From NCBI GenBank assembly GCA_003260075.1, contig QLIY01000671.1, positions 27,617 through 91,616 of the forward strand: a stretch of DNA of 64,000 bases. The letters are read 5' to 3'. Shown here piece after piece: positions 23,203 through 36,215 of the stretch. The notes beneath the pieces were generated by a model. That model saw only the letters and a list, made by a program, of their open reading frames with translations, was not told the origin of the DNA and did not search any database. Both the position numbers and the translations under genes were made by a program. This DNA is from Phallusia mammillata (lineage: Eukaryota; Chordata; Ascidiacea; Phlebobranchia; Ascidiidae). The first letter of the stretch is position 1. Each line of letters starts with the position of its first letter.

Positions 23203-26200
23203 TCATATGGAAAGGTGGGGAATTCCCCCAAGTGCAGCATCTCCGGCTGCAGTATGGCGATGAATGCTGTTGGCCTGCTGACTGTGCGCAAGCATAGTCA
23301 TTTGCAGGGGATAGGAGGTAGGCTGCGCCATGGAAGCTTGTTGCTCGTGCATTGCAGCTTCAAGGAGTCTTTCCGCCTCCGCTAGACGGCGCCGTTGCAG
23401 AGAGTCATCCAAGTTGAGCTGGTTGCCTTGCACGATGTCCAAAGGTTTCGTGTCGGGCAGCATCGGTGATATCTCTTCACAGCTCAGGTTGCCCAGTGGC
23501 GCGGTTCCACTGCTGCTTACGGAAGACGTCGATGAACTACGACTCGTGCCCGGTTGAAATAAATCCGGACCGGTGGAGCCTGCCAGCAACACACAGCCAC
23601 TATCCACTGCCGATCCGGAACTAGCATTTGACCCCACTTCGGACGAGTTCTTCGAATCCAAATACTGAGGTGAAATCGATTCTACCGGGGTTACGTCATC
23701 GTCGGTCATGTGATTTGCGCCTCTGCTGTCTCTGTGAAGGTCACGTGGGTTGTGATAGCGCCCCATGTGGTTGTTTGGGTGCAGGGCCGAGTCGTCGCAG
23801 AGAAAGAGTTCCTTGTACAGTGGAGGAAGACTGGCATCAATGTTGTGAAGTTCCTGGCGTGCTCGGAAGAAGTGCTTGGAATGGAGGTCTGACAATTCCC
23901 TCAGAGTGTTCATGTGAACCAAAAGCTGCAAACAAAAAACAATTTTTCAATAGGTCGGAATGAAGTCAATGGCGTGGCTTAAAATTAACTTATATTTTCT
24001 GCATGTAATATATTGGCCTTTACCTGACGAACGATGGAAGAGTTGTCCATGTGAGTTTCACGAAATCGGTTTTGCAGGGCACCAAGTATGACAGACTGCA
24101 AAGCATTTAATCTGGCTGGCTCACGGAGCCCTCGACGATCTACAAATGAAGAATCGTGATGTTAATGCCTACGTTGTTGTTAAATGCTCGACAAAGTTTC
24201 ACCACTGTAAGTTGTTATTAAGACACTGTTCAGGGGCAACAACTATAAGTGCCGAGTGCCAAAACATGCGACGGCTGATGCGACATAACACATACATGAC
24301 GTGTATAGGACTGATTATTATGTGTTATTCGGTAAATTTCGGTATAACTGCATAAATCATTTATTTGAAACAGTCCCTAGTACTCGGATATTCGCTCAGG
24401 TAGCCCCCCCCCCCGACTGATTATTATGTGTTATTCGGTAAATTTCGGTATAACTGCATAAACCATTTATTTGAAACAGTCCCTAGTACTCGGATATTCG
24501 CTCAGGTAGCCCTAATATTCTTTTTACCTCCAGTTATCAGGACAGCGCAAGTGAAAAGAGCAATTTCGTCTTCAGTCAGTTTCAAGTCGTTCAGGTCATG
24601 TGAAAGCTGAAATAAGCCTGACACCAAATCATCGCAGCCTGAAGAAAAATGTAGTAACGGTTTTCAGTACGGTTCATATATTGACTAAGTAAAAACATAT
24701 TCTGTTCAGTGGTCACAAGTATTGTGTCCGCAAGTCTTTACTCTTGTAGATTAGAATAATTGAAGAAATAGTATGTTTTGTCTATACCAGCTCTTAAAGT
24801 ACCAGTCTATAGTTGGACTCTTCATCAAACTGTTGTAAGGGTATACAAAAGTAAAGAAGCATCGCATACACTTTCAAACCATATCCAAATGTCTGGTTGG
24901 TTGTGAATAAGCTTACCCAATTTTCTGAAGGTTTCTATAGGCGTATATTTGTCATCAAAGAACACAGTTGAGCTGTTGCTGTTAAATGCTCGAGACATGC
25001 GAGCCATCACTATTTCGAGACAACCTAAACAGAAAATGAAAATTATAACCTAACTGGAGAATAGTATGGAAAGATAAAAAAGTGAGTGAAAACAGCTAAA
25101 TTCGTTGGCAAGGTGAGATCAATACTTTAGAAAACCACTGGTCAAAAGTAGAGATGTACCGTTTATTCGGTTTGCCGAATTTATTCGGCCGAATCGGTCA
25201 TTTTTTCAAAGATTCGGTTTCGGCCGAATCGAAATTTAGCCGATTCGGTACATCACTAGTCAAAAGCTCATTTTTTTAATTTAGAACAAACTCAAGTGAT
25301 TTTTTTTCATAAACTTTCATACAATATACGAAGGTTGAATTATTTAGATGTACAAGATGTGGTATATATGTAAACCAATAGGTATATCAACCAACCTGCT
25401 TTGAGGAGAATAATCTGATCATGCTGGTCGAGGGTCATAAAGCCGTGAATGTGTTTGGCGAACTCGACAACATGCTGAATGGCCATTGTCAACTTGCCCG
25501 CACACAGACCCCACATTGATTCTTGGCTCTGCGACAAAAAAGAAACCATAAGCAAAACGTCTAATATACAACATTTAATTTTAAAAAAAATCCCCCTCCC
25601 CCAATTTACTGTTACGTGACGTCATATGACGTCACCCATGTCTGACGTCATAATACAATGCGCTAGGTCCAAGCCACACAGAACACATATCAAGAAAATA
25701 ACTTACCATGGAATTGTAGCGCATCAGGTCGTCGTTGGACGAAGTTTGTTGCATAAAAGCCTGCAGTTCGGCGAGTGTGTATTGGCAGGTCTTGTAATAA
25801 GCCTCACATACATTGCGAACTAAATGTTCTGCGATCAAAAGTATGTTATTAATACATTGCGTGTGCTTACTTACACAAGTGCAACCGTAGCTGCATATAA
25901 TTGCTAAGCAAATCATTTTCTTTTCTTCACAACACTCACCTATCGTTGGATAAGGGAAATCTTCCATTGTGCCATGAGGGAACGGTTTGTTCGTTTCGTT
26001 GTGGTCTGGATACTTGTTAGTGGGTGACGGAGTTAGGCTGGAACCACGTGACTCTAAACCCGGTTCGGTTTTCACTGTGATCTCGGATGTTGGCGTGGAT
26101 TGAGCGGAGGGCGGTGAATGGTTGAATGGCGATATGACGTCACCGTTAGCGACGTCAGAACCGGTGTAGTATGGAGAAGGGTTGGGCACAGCGTGGGAAC

Positions 26201-29200
26201 TAATAAAAAAACAAGTTTTAGATTTGAGTTAGGATTAAATGCCCCCATAGATTGAATAAAAACAACTTTCAAAGCGCCTTAAGTAAGAAGTCACAAAAAA
26301 CAACCTTAATTCAAAATGAATGTCGTCAGCAAGTTTTGATACGATTACAATCAGAAAAAAACAACCTTTATATAACTAGCTAAAGATAAAGCACTCAACC
26401 TGCTGACGGGAAACAGGCCGTGATATTTCGTTGTTGCATACCTGTGTGTTGTGGGTATGTTGGTGTTTGTGTTATAGACCTCAGGCTCTTGAGATTGACT
26501 CGCACGAATCTGCTGCTGCTTCAGCACTTCCAGGTACAAGCGGTCTCGTTGTTTCTTCGACATTCGACCAAACTTCACGGCTGCGAGTTGTAGGCAAGTT
26601 GTAAAACACGAAAAAGCACACAATGCAAAGTTGCAAATCTATTTCATCTCGTGTTTCGGAGTTGAGCAAAAATGTTGTCGCTCATAAATCGGCAACAGCG
26701 AACATTACCACAGCATGCAAGCTTTATAGCACGTGTAAAGTGTAAAGTCTGAAGTTACGTAACATTGGAACTTACTAGGAAGGCGTAACACTGATTTAAT
26801 CCAATTCGGGTGAACTGGGTATGAAAACGCTGTTTACAAACCTAAGTCAGTTATGCTTAAAGTTGGTACCAAATTTCTTTAATGAGAAAAATAACAGCCT
26901 AAATAGACGTAAAAAGCGATATCTTCAATAATCACTGATGATTGCATGTGCATTCGCCGAAACGTTTAAACAATAAAACTTGTCGCTTTTTGCGTCTATT
27001 TGGGCCGTTATTTTCCTCATTAAACTTATGAACAGATCCGTGTATAGCGTTCCTAACCATTTCTTTGTTAAATTAGAAACAAACAAACGTTGGGTATGCA
27101 GGATGTCCAGGCCCTGGCTAGCATTATGACGTCACTAGCAGACATGTTTCGCACAAAAAATGTGTAAACAAGCGAAGGGATGGTCCGGCAGTACGGGTTT
27201 ACAAGCGCTATGAAAAGCCGTAGCGAGGTTCACAGTAAAGTCAAGTGACGGGGCGGATAAGCAAACAGAATCGCCACTCGTAGATTTAACGGTGGTTGGC
27301 GCCGCGACCTATTTCCTTGGCACAGAGCAAACTTAATCAAGCGACAGACACAGGTAACTCAATCTCAGCGCCGTTATAATCCCAAAAATCCACGCACGAA
27401 TTACGCTGCAGTGTTTGTACATTGCGGTTATCGCATTGCTAACCAAAGCCAAGAGAAAAGGCACACACCAATTTGTTTCTGCAGGACTGTGTCTGGCAAC
27501 GAAGTGCCAAAACATGTTCCTACCATGCCAACATTTTTACGACGTAAAGGCACTCCTTTCTACTTTCTACACGAATTTTTCCAAGACTCTAGCAATACAG
27601 TGGCTATGCATAACTTTTTGCCGGCAAAAGCGATACCAGCGGATTTTTTAATAAATAAATTTCAAGTTAGTATATTTAATTAGGTTCTCACCATCTTTTG
27701 ACATTCCAGCGCGAAGACACTTCTGCAATCGGCAATGTTGGCATCTATTTCTGTTGGTGCGGTCAATAATGCAGTTTCCATGCCGAGGGCAGGTATAGGC
27801 ATAATTGTTCTGTTGACTGCGGCGAAAGAAACCCTAAAATAACACTTGTTAAAAATACAATACCATAAAGCATGAAAAAATTAACAGGTGTAGTGTATAC
27901 GTAACGCTCTTGTTACAGTATTAGAGGTGGGAAGCTATTGGTGTTTGGCTTTCTAGGGCAAACTTAGTCATAAACGCATGTTGCATGATGAGTGTACAGC
28001 GAGAATACAACTTCATATTTGGGACAGGCTTCCGGAAAAAATGTTTAACTTGTATGTGAGCGGTGACATATGATTCATTAACAGCTCTATACGTTGTTAG
28101 TGCCTAAATCGATGCGAAAATAATCGTAACCACGAATTTAAAATGAATGCAAATAGTCTAGGTATAAGCCTTCTCAACCGTTGACAAAATGTCAGCTTTC
28201 CCAAGCATTGAAATTTAGGAACACCACCACATTATTCTTAACGAAGTAAAACTTTGAAAACCAGTTACAATGTTTGAATATAAATATCATTGCACTTTAT
28301 ACTCTCCCAATTAACAATACGCTAATTGTTTTATGCCTTGAGGCAAAAATTACATAAGTTCCCAGGTACTGTTTCCGCGAACTTTATTTATTTATTTTTT
28401 ATTCCAAATGCAAAACATTTAAAGAATTACAATGGGATATAAGCGCCCACAGTTACTGATACCGGTAAACATTACCAAACGAACCTAATATTTCACCAAT
28501 TAGAATTACTTAGCGTCGTTTTGGTATTGTTAGTAGTTTTTAATACTCTGGAAATTATTTGTATAAAACCGAAGTGGAAAACGTGCAACTAACGATGAAA
28601 TGTGACTTCACATTCCCATCTGCTCGCAAAATCGGGAGGCAACAAATTTAACGGTGAAAATTGCTTAACGTAGCGGGACATTGCGCTTCATGTCGGCGTC
28701 AAGGCAAGACAGAAGGCGACGAGGCTGCGAGAATTCGCTTCCATGCAGCGATTTTGACGCCCTGAGCGGACGTGAAAACGAGACGTATCAATACAACAAT
28801 GATCTCCAGCTAAGAAGACGCAAGAGATACTATTGGCGTAACTGGAATCAGTGTGATACCACGGCGCGGGAACAGGGAACAGCTGATGGTAAACAAGGGA
28901 TAGCTGACAGTGAACAAGGGATACTTTAGCGCAGACAATCAACCACCTTTAACCGGCAAAAATTACACAAGGGCCGAAACTAGGTTAGTGGGTCGGCGCT
29001 CGGCGGATGGCGAAGGACCCAGCCACGATTTTGGCCCGATGTTTGAAAACCTGTCAATGATTTTGATAACAAACTTGAAACTGTTTACTTCAAAGCCCAA
29101 ACTAAATAGAAATAAGATAAAGCTTATAAACAACATCAGTTCATATGTTACATTTTTAAACAACACATATCGGGAAAATACACTGAGGAAATATTACCTT

Positions 29201-30382
29201 GCATCCTTCACATGTTATGACGCCGTAATGAATTCCAGATGATTTGTCTCCACATACTTTGCAGGGGATAATTTCGATTTGGGCTGTAAAAAAAATTTAA
29301 CATATTTTAACAATTTACAGGTACGCTTTTTAACAATGTAACAAACGATCGGAAATTCGGAAATAGAAAACCGTACCTCCGTAATTTAGACGCAAATTAG
29401 TGTTCTTAAATTTGCGCTTCCTACAAAAGCGACGAGATCGAATTTCACGAAAACACAGTTTGTTTGAACATTTAAGTTAATAGCAAAAAGATTTTTTGCT
29501 GTAAAGAAATTTCACGAACAAAACAATAGGTGTTGTGTTTCAAAAAAATCCCATTTGTTTAGATTTATAAGAGGATTTCTAGTCTAACTAGTTATGCTTT
29601 AATCCGTAACCCGAGCGATAAGGATTCCAGAGCAAATGTTTTCGCCGGTGCGCTCCATCGGAATGTTCACACGTTGTTCAAAAGCGCAAAAAGACCGACA
29701 AAACATACAAGAGTTTCAAACTACTCCGACATCATTTGAACCGATGAGTCCCAACGCTTTCCGTCGAAATGGACTCATCTGACCCCGGGCAGAGGAATCA
29801 GCAATTTACGACAACACCTACGATGGCACTGCCCCTTTGCTGAGCGATAACGCCGTCGTGGCGATATAAAATCGAATCGACTTCCCGAAATTTCTTACCA
29901 CGCGCCGGAACATTTCTGTATGAATCCCTCCATCTTAATTCTTCATAACTGGGCCGAGTTGGGGCCACTTGGTTGCTCTCAATCCAGCCGTTTTCGCCCT
30001 GTGCATCAACGCCACTAGCGTGGTTACCGTAACCCTGAAAGTTCACCAAGTTTTCGGCGTAAGCGCGACTGTTCAAACCAGGTTGAATATTTTCCGTAGG
30101 CTCGTGTTCGCTTAAGGGTACGAATGACCCATGCTGAAGATGTGCGTGCTCTTGGTGAGCGTAAGACAAGGCTTGGTAGGATGCAGTGGTGGCGGTCATG
30201 TGCTCCGCTGCTTGTATCTGCTGCTGATGGAGATTGCCGTAATTGGGCGATAACATATCGATAGGCGAAGGGTGCTGAGTAAGAACTGGGGCAAACGGAG
30301 CGTCGGTGTAGTCGCGGCACCTGAGAAGGTCACCGTGTCGTGAGGTAGCCATTCCACGGTCAGAAAACTCAATGTTGTTCAT
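23203..30382 (-). CDS. ROR: ROR (NR1F) nuclear receptor
   Basis: Exons on the minus strand: 30382-29899, 29283-29198, 27833-27692, 26580-26442, 26199-25940, 25828-25707, 25528-25396, 25024-24917, 24638-24528, 24139-24024, 23925-23203. They sum to 2424 nt, in frame, about 807 aa. The DNA-binding domain has both zinc fingers ([20 protein letters not shown], then [20 protein letters not shown]) and the ROR-type C-terminal extension [12 protein letters not shown]. The ligand-binding domain spans about exons 6-11 and ends in the AF-2 helix PPLYKELF. Known RORs bind ROR response elements as monomers and act in development, circadian and metabolic control. N-terminal region of about 162 aa, hinge rich in Pro/Ser. 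Unusual: about 200 residues follow AF-2, where vertebrate RORs stop within about 20. Confidence 0.95.
24316..24512. repeat. Local duplication joined by poly-C (24404-24414)
   Basis: 24316-24403 (GACTGATTATTATGTG to CTCAGGTAGC) recurs at 24415-24512 after 11 Cs, with one substitution (AAATCA versus AAACCA). It lies in the ROR intron between exons 10 and 9. Confidence 0.75.
25149..25258. mobile_element. Short palindromic hAT-like MITE, 110 bp
   Basis: TAGAGATGTACCG and CGGTACATCACTA termini, interior rich in ATTCGGC/GCCGAAT, perfect 8-bp duplication GTCAAAAG on both sides. Sits in the ROR intron between exons 8 and 7. Confidence 0.85.
26883..27019. mobile_element. Palindromic MITE flanked by TTAA, about 137 bp
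   Basis: About 38-bp arms: TGAGAAAAATAACAGCCTAA onward is complementary to the far end (TTGGGCCGTTATTTTCCTCA). TTAA is present at both edges. A piggyBac-like TTAA duplication is possible but the termini are not typical. A truncated relative is at 49828-49930. ROR intron. Confidence 0.65.
27834..29197. other. ROR intron between the two DBD exons, nothing recognised
   Basis: 1.36-kb intron. Open frames such as 28681-28929 (basic, Arg-rich) on the plus strand and 28688-28942 on the minus strand have no recognisable family and no clear splice partners. Confidence 0.4.
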
Positions 30383-33373
30383 CTAAATCTGCCACAACCC
30401 GAAAGCATAGCAGGAAGGTAGCAAAGAGATGAGTACAAGAAGATCTCGAATGTGTAACCAAATTAGAAAATCTTTTTAACTTTTGAACGAGTATATGAAA
30501 CCTAATTGCTGCAACACAACATTTCCAAACGTATGAATATCTTCACTGATAAATGAGCAAATACACAAGATTTCATATTCGTTAAAAAACTAAGCAACCA
30601 TCAAACACTGTAATATGTTTCTTTCAATGCTGAAATGCTTTACTAATCTATACAGGCCCTGCCTCGTTGATAACGTTACAGCAACTAACATGGAATCATT
30701 GTGAAGTCTTGCACCTTCGAACAAAGACCGCGGTGGTCAGAGGGATGAAAATTAGCGTCTGCGTTCGGCATTTATCTACTAATTGGCTACGTCCGATCGC
30801 AACCTGTGCAACGCGCAAAAAGCAAACAAACCCGCTGAAATCGAGTCGTTTCAAAAGGATGGAAAAACACCTTACATCCCGCTCCAACAATTTGAGAAAC
30901 AACTTAAATATTATTTGATATTTCCTGCCCGAAAACAACACGTGTTTTCAGAAGTACTGCCGATTTGATTTGAAAACATTAATATAACCTAATACATTTA
31001 TACTTTAATTGCAAACGTTTGAGCAATCGCTGATGCTAACGAAAGTCATGATCAGTTAAAAGTTGAAGCAATCTACTTCTAAGATCGCACTAATGTTAAC
31101 CGATTTCGTTATTTTGTGAAGAATTTTAAGATATTTTGAGACTAAACGCATCAAAACGATTCCAAACACAACGCATGCGTAAATAAATAATCTTATCTTC
31201 GGAAAGTAACTTGTTGTTGTAAAAAATGCCTAGTAAAGTGTTTATTAAGCAATAATTGAAAAGCTTTAGCGAGGATTTTTAGTGTTGCAATAATATTTTG
31301 TGTCGATGCGTGAATGTCGACATCCACTAAAGAATTGTGGTCATCTCTTATGAGACAATATACGGAAACATCCAAGCTGTCAGGTACCTATTTCCGATCC
31401 TCACATAAGCCTCGCCCAATGCATGCTGACCAACAAACGTTTAAAACACAATGCGGAAATCGTTGATTTGCCATCTGCAATACCATTGATGCTTTATCTG
31501 TTCTATTCTATCCTGCACATCATACTAAGCTCTTCCAAACCTTACGCTGCCACGCAACCTCTTTAGATCTGATAGCAAAATTAAACTTGTCTTCTTTTCG
31601 GCTAACTACGTGTGTATATGACGCACGTGAGATACAACTTCAGCTCTTGCCCGCAAATTAGTCACCGGAACACAAAATTGGGACTGCGTAGTCGTTTGGG
31701 CAAAGGTAGGTTTCGTGTATCATCGATGTTCATTGCGTAGCAACTATAAGTGGGTCAGAGAAGACCAAACCAACCAAAAGTAAAAAGGGAAAAACAGCTG
31801 CACGTCCGAAAGCAACCAAAGAACACCCGCATGTGGACAGTGTGTTTTGGCCAGCGATGCCCATTCACGTGGTCCTTTCTCTTTTCTTTTGTTTGCTTCC
31901 TTTCTCCAAACCGGCGCTTGAAAACGCACGTGGTGGTTTGTGTGAAGACGAAGTGGTGAATATGGCGCTGGGCAAGCACACCTCTCGTTGTCATCTCACC
32001 AACGCGCGTTCATTATCGCCCAAGTGATGTCTGCTCTCCAACCGTGATGCCGGCGTGAGTATGTGAATTGTGAATAACTTTGTTTGAATGTTTCAAATAC
32101 AATGCAACATGGTAAACTACTGCCCACCGTTACAGTGTACCTGTCACAGAGGACTTCTTTGCATGATCTTGTGTCAAACACCCATTGTCATTTCAATGTT
32201 TAGCATCGTTTGCCCAGAGTCGGTATTGCATTAACGTGTACTTGATTTGTGTGAAAAAAACTACAATTTCGGTCGTTTTTCACATTGGCGGCTTGATAGG
32301 TAAAACGAGTGGTAAGTAAAGATCCTTAAAAATGTACATTTAGGCCTCACAGTATTGGTGAACCTTGTTGTATTGTTGTTGTTTTATAAGCAGCAACACT
32401 GATGTAAATAGTTGTTACTTTTTTTACTGATTAGTGGCCATGTATATTGAATTGCATGATGATTCAAAAATGCACAAGCTGACTGAGAGTATTTTGTACA
32501 TGTCATAAATAGCACTTACAAACTGCACTCAAATGTTGCATTTATTTGACAAAATATGGCTGTCTTATTTAGATTTTGATAAAGAAAAAATATGTCAAAG
32601 ATAAAATCATGAGGATTTTTAGTAATGACAACTTAATGCAATGGATTAAGCTTGTCTAAGAATTAAAAATTAGACTTCTTTTTTTACCTATTTTTGCATG
32701 AATAAATAATGTTAACAAAAATACAAACAATAAAGTTACACACCTTTTGCAGTCTTCATCTCTTACAGGGGCACTATCAGTCTTTTTTGCAAGCATCTGA
32801 CAACATGAAGATCCTAAAAAGCAGAAATGCTCATGTCATTTATCTGCTCCTAGCTACAATATAGTTTTTTTACACTCACAATAAAACTTTACACTGCCTT
32901 ATTTTATTTTATCTGTCTTCAACCATTGGCGTAACACATCTATTGTCCTTTAGGTTGCTTCACAAGGTATGTGTATTCCAGCCCAAGAATTTTCCTGTAA
33001 ACTGATGAATGCGTTCAGTGGCTTTAAGAGGTAACATCAGCAAGCCAATTGTTAACCCATACAGGATGTCCAGTATATATGTGTATTGTTCATACAAAAC
33101 ATATATTGCTTGACTCCACACTCATAGCTGAAACATTACATCATTAACCTATACAGCAGGTAAGCAGAGGTAAATTGTTTACCTTGACTTTTGTTTTCAT
33201 CTTGCATTGTAAATTATGTAATTTGTAAAAAGAAATATCTTTTTAAACTGATTGGGCTTATTTCATCTGGGGATATATCATTGTTGCATTTAGCATTAGC
33301 CACACAAGTTAAACCTTGCATGCATTTTTAGCACTTTGGGTTCTCAAAACAATATTTAAAAAAGCCAAGATTG
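30383..33373. other. Upstream of ROR; presumed 5' UTR, promoter and spacer
   Basis: No recognisable coding sequence apart from the candidate alternative ROR exon at 32744-32759. Overlapping open frames around 31744-32027 on both strands have no domain. The promoter cannot be pinned from sequence. Confidence 0.4.
32744..32759 (-). CDS. ROR: Candidate alternative first exon of ROR
   Basis: On the minus strand ATG AAG ACT GCA AAA G is followed by a GT donor, phase 1, with an in-frame TAA two codons upstream. Spliced to the DBD exon at 29283 it would give [14 protein letters not shown]. That closely resembles the short N-termini of vertebrate ROR-beta and ROR-gamma-t, and the frame stays open to the normal stop (651 aa). 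Evidence is phase and protein resemblance only, and a 16-nt coding match can arise by chance. Confidence 0.4.
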
Positions 33374-33381
33374 GTCTAGTG

Positions 33382-33938
33382 CAGGGGCGGGCAACTTCTC
33401 CAGTCGGCGGGCCTGATATGGGAAAATGAAGTACTTGGCGGGCCGGATTCCCGAATCGATACATTAATCGCGTATTTATCCAGTGATTTAAAACGGATTT
33501 TTGACCACCTAAACGTCCTAAACCAAATACAATCAAAAACGTCACAATTACAAAACAGTCCAAACAATCTAACTGATATAACATAAAATTATTTACCACA
33601 GCAAATTTAATGCATACACCACAGAACTTAGATACTGCTGAAACACTAACTGGGCTACACGTGTGGAAACAAAGGAAGCCGTGAAAGCAGGCCACACACA
33701 AGGTTGGCGGTTATGTCGTAACAATAGATGTTTGGTGCAATGGTAACAACGGCGGGAAAGTTTTTTGCTATTGGGGAGCGTTACTGTCTGTTACAACTTA
33801 CAACTATAATTTGACGTAGTAAGCAAGTAGTGTGGGATTGCGGCAGACTGTGGCTGCGGGACACATTATCATGTAAGACCAGAAAGTGTCTGCAGGCCGC
33901 TCAAAATCCCGTCGCGGGCCGGATCCGGCCCGCCCCTG
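33382..33938. mobile_element. hAT-type non-autonomous element, 557 bp
   Basis: Starts CAGGGGCGGGCAACT, ends GGATCCGGCCCGCCCCTG, with GC-rich subterminal GGCGGGCC/GGCCCGCC. Perfect 8-bp duplication GTCTAGTG at 33374-33381 and 33939-33946. The reverse open frame at 33309-33701 overlaps it and is not a transposase. Confidence 0.9.
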
Positions 33939-33946
33939 GTCTAGTG

Positions 33947-35659
33947 TGTTGGCTTTCCAAATCAAAGATTAAGTGAATAATAAAAGTATCTAACAAAAAT
34001 ATTGTTTTGGAAAATAGTTTTTTATTATTTTTTAGAACTAAAGTAACCAATCCAGCATGGCTTTTTCAATTGGTACATTATGTACGATGTTCAAATGCTT
34101 AATCTCCAGAAAAACATGTAATATACTTTTAAACATAACAACTTAGACTCCAAGAGATGGTAGAAAAGTGTTTTGTGAACCATTCTAGCAAAATTTTCCA
34201 ACATATTTTTTGCAATTATCCAACATAAATTTGTTTTTCTCACAGGTAACTGCTTGGATTGTAGACAATTAAATGCAAAGATAAGTATAGTCCATGAACT
34301 AACTTATGATCTCACTACATCTTTCTACATGGGAACTATTTGATACAGAAACGGAACCCTATCTTGCAAATATAATGAGTTTATGTCAAAAATATAACAA
34401 ATGAATAATGTATTTTTAACTTGATTAAACACCAAACTATAACATAATTATGTAGGAAAACACTTCTACATTGGACTAAAATGGTTCATTTTTATTTGTT
34501 GGAATTTTTGTGACACAGAAACAATGTAATGTTTTGGAAAGGTGTTTTAAAAACTATTCTGCACTTTTAAAGCCGAACTATTACTTATTTCTTAATGAAG
34601 TTATGAGGGGGGTTTCTGGTTGTCTAGTCTTGGTCTCCCATAAAAACTACAAAAATAAACTTGCAGTCTTAAAAACAGATGAAGAAGGCATTTTTTCCTT
34701 TGTTTCCAAACAGCTATGATATATATCCCAAATTTTGGGCTGAAAGTTGTACCAATATTCCTTAAAATATCCAATTTTCACAAGTAAAATGCACAACAAA
34801 CATTAAGATGTCTTGTTGAAGGGCAAAAAATCTAAACCCCGAAGCATTAATATGAGATGATTACAAGATTTTTTCACACCTGTATTATTTTTACAAGAAT
34901 AATTTTAAACAATTGTCTTGCAACATACGTTGCCACAAGGTAAACAATAGATAAATGGAACACAGTTATTAGGGTTAAATGCATAGGTTATGTAATATTT
35001 TTGTTAGTTGCATCTTGTTGTTGCAGAATTCAGTTATTTATAGTTAACAGCCATGTGGGGTAGCTAAAAATTTTATACATTTAGATGTATGCAGTATATA
35101 TGTATTTCGCAACAAACATAAATGCAGTACCACTCACCAGTATTGTTGGAAAGCTTCAAAATATGGTTTAGTCACTTGATCTCATGGCCAATTTTTTCTT
35201 AGGAAATATGATTAATTAGGCTTCTTTATTGTTAGCCCATTTACCCTAAGTACGCTAAACGCAGAATTTGTATTGATTCATTTGTCTTCAATTATTTGTT
35301 AACAGCATAAAAATCCAGCGCTAAACAGAAGAAAATACCTTCCTGGGCGCACTATTTATACTATAAGGGTAATTATCGTGTGGTGATACTAGTTTGTTTC
35401 GCATACACTTGGCATTGCGCGAAAATCAAATGCAATTGCAACCCCAGCCACGCGCGTGCAAAAGTGCAGCAGCAAAATGCCTTTGCCCCAGCCGCCAGAG
35501 GGCCTGCGTCACTCCAGTTATTCCGTAAAAGTGCTTGTTGCTTAGGAGTTTGGAATTGCATTTAGGGTAATATGTACTTTTTATGAATACAAGACAAGAG
35601 TATGGTTAGTGTTTTTTTAGTATTAAACAAAAATGTCGTGCTGCTTATTGATCACATTA
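33947..35659. other. AT-rich spacer, nothing recognised
   Basis: Low-complexity AT-rich sequence. No gene, RNA or element termini seen. Confidence 0.4.
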
Positions 35660-35667
35660 CCTGTAAT

Positions 35668-35908
35668 CAGGGAGTCGAACCGCTTGTCATATGGGTTCAG
35701 GTTCGGTTCGGGTTCATTTGTTTTTGTTTTTAAGGGTTCGGGTTCGGTTCAGGTTTGTAAAAATGTATATNAAACAAAATATAGGGTTCAACTCCGGTTC
35801 GGGTTTTTAGAAAATCGTAATTAGCGGTTCGGGTTCGGTTCGGGTTTAATGAAATTAACCGCTCAAACCGGTTCGCGGGTTCGGGTTCAGTTCCGGTTCG
35901 ACTCCCTT
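35668..35908. mobile_element. hAT-like MITE with internal GGGTTCGGGTTC repeats
   Basis: Ends CAGGGAGTCGAACCG and CGGTTCGACTCCCTT. Perfect 8-bp duplication CCTGTAAT at 35660-35667 and 35909-35916. It contains the single ambiguous base of the window (N at 35771). A decayed relative of its 3' half is visible at about 40885-40930. Confidence 0.8.
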
Positions 35909-36162
35909 CCTGTAATACAGTTTCGAATAAAACGTTTTCGTTATCTTCAGAGGGTCGAAAATTGCGGCAGCGGATAAAGATTTTGTGTTGACGCGATATT
36001 TTTAAATATATAACTTCTGGCCGTTCAATGGTAAAAAGTCCCATGGAAATTTGGTTTCTAAACCGATCTGAAAGTCCCTTTTTTTCGAAAAAAGACACGT
36101 AGCCTACTAGGCCTACAGATTCTTTGCAAAACCGGTAAAACAAGTAGATGCATACATCAAGT

Positions 36163-36215
36163 GGTGGGATTCAGCCGGTTCGCACCGGTTCTATAGAACA
36201 GTTTTCAGTCATTTG
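36163..36215. mobile_element. Element end fragment (GTGGTGGGATTCAGCCGG)
   Basis: GTGGTGGGATTCAGCCGG then TTCGCACCGGTTC. It is the 5' end of a family whose 3' end is seen in reverse near 44845-44892. No partner terminus nearby, so probably a relic. Confidence 0.45.

Noticed and set aside
33309-33701. 130-aa reverse open frame
   Set aside because: Overlaps one end of the hAT element and its flank; no domain seen.
35730-36143. 137-aa reverse frame with Pro/Asn-rich repeats
   Set aside because: Arises from the GGGTTCGGGTTC repeats of the MITE and crosses the ambiguous base.
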